From positions 1 to 5,548 of the forward strand of contig JAJNBR010000210.1 in assembly GCA_021156265.1 (NCBI GenBank): a stretch of 5,548 nucleotides of DNA, given 5' to 3'. Positions 5,526 through 5,548 of the stretch are shown here, in pieces (positions within the stretch are counted from its first letter, which is position 1; every line of letters begins with the position of its first letter). This DNA comes from Flavipsychrobacter sp. (GTDB lineage: Bacteria > Bacteroidota > Bacteroidia > Chitinophagales > Chitinophagaceae). A program made the position numbers and the translations under genes. The notes beneath the pieces are model-generated. The model made no database searches, had not been told where the DNA came from, and was given only the letters and a program-made list of their open reading frames with translations.

Positions 5526-5548
5526 GTTGATGTATTTACCCTTTTACA

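Overview
The window looks like a short, ordinary stretch of chromosome from a member of the Bacteroidota, probably the Chitinophagia. Three things point there: start codons without Shine-Dalgarno sequences but with A-rich leaders, a clean TAnnTTTG-type -7 promoter element in front of the second gene, and the protein types present (a DUF1761 membrane protein, an AraC regulator with an arabinose-binding-like domain, a GT1 glycosyltransferase and a small lipoprotein). The genus cannot be told from this sequence. Gene density is high, with seven protein genes and no intergenic gap above about 100 bases. I see no rRNA, tRNA, CRISPR array, complete mobile element or origin.

Layout. Positions 63-980 (+) hold a classical short-chain dehydrogenase with an unusual hydrophilic C-terminal tail, closed by a strong hairpin terminator. 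Positions 1071-1571 (+) hold a four-helix DUF1761 membrane protein with its own promoter. It converges on a minus-strand group, and both sides share a 17-bp perfect hairpin that contains the stop codon of the minus-strand gene. That group, read right to left, is an AraC-type regulator (3625-2588), a small zinc-ribbon protein (2503-2243) and a HEAT-like helical-repeat protein (2243-1620). The last two overlap by one base (TAATG), so they are probably translated together. Positions 3726-5078 (+) hold a GT1/MGT-like glycosyltransferase, divergent from the AraC gene across a 100-bp shared control region. A minus-strand lipoprotein (5525-5103) converges on it across a GAAA-loop hairpin.

How the genes may work together. 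The best functional link is the divergent AraC regulator and glycosyltransferase: a local regulator with a putative small-ligand domain probably controls a gene for glycosylation of a small molecule or lipid. The second link is the coupled zinc-ribbon/HEAT pair, whose function is unknown. The dehydrogenase, DUF1761 protein and lipoprotein show no clear tie to these. Several long 5' extensions of the minus-strand reading frames begin at TTG codons. I replaced these with downstream ATG starts, which also removes an implausible overlap between the two divergent genes.

I found no convincing novel multi-gene system. The items most worth a second look are the zinc-ribbon/HEAT pair, the AraC/glycosyltransferase pair with its direct repeats, and the repeat-bearing tail of the dehydrogenase.
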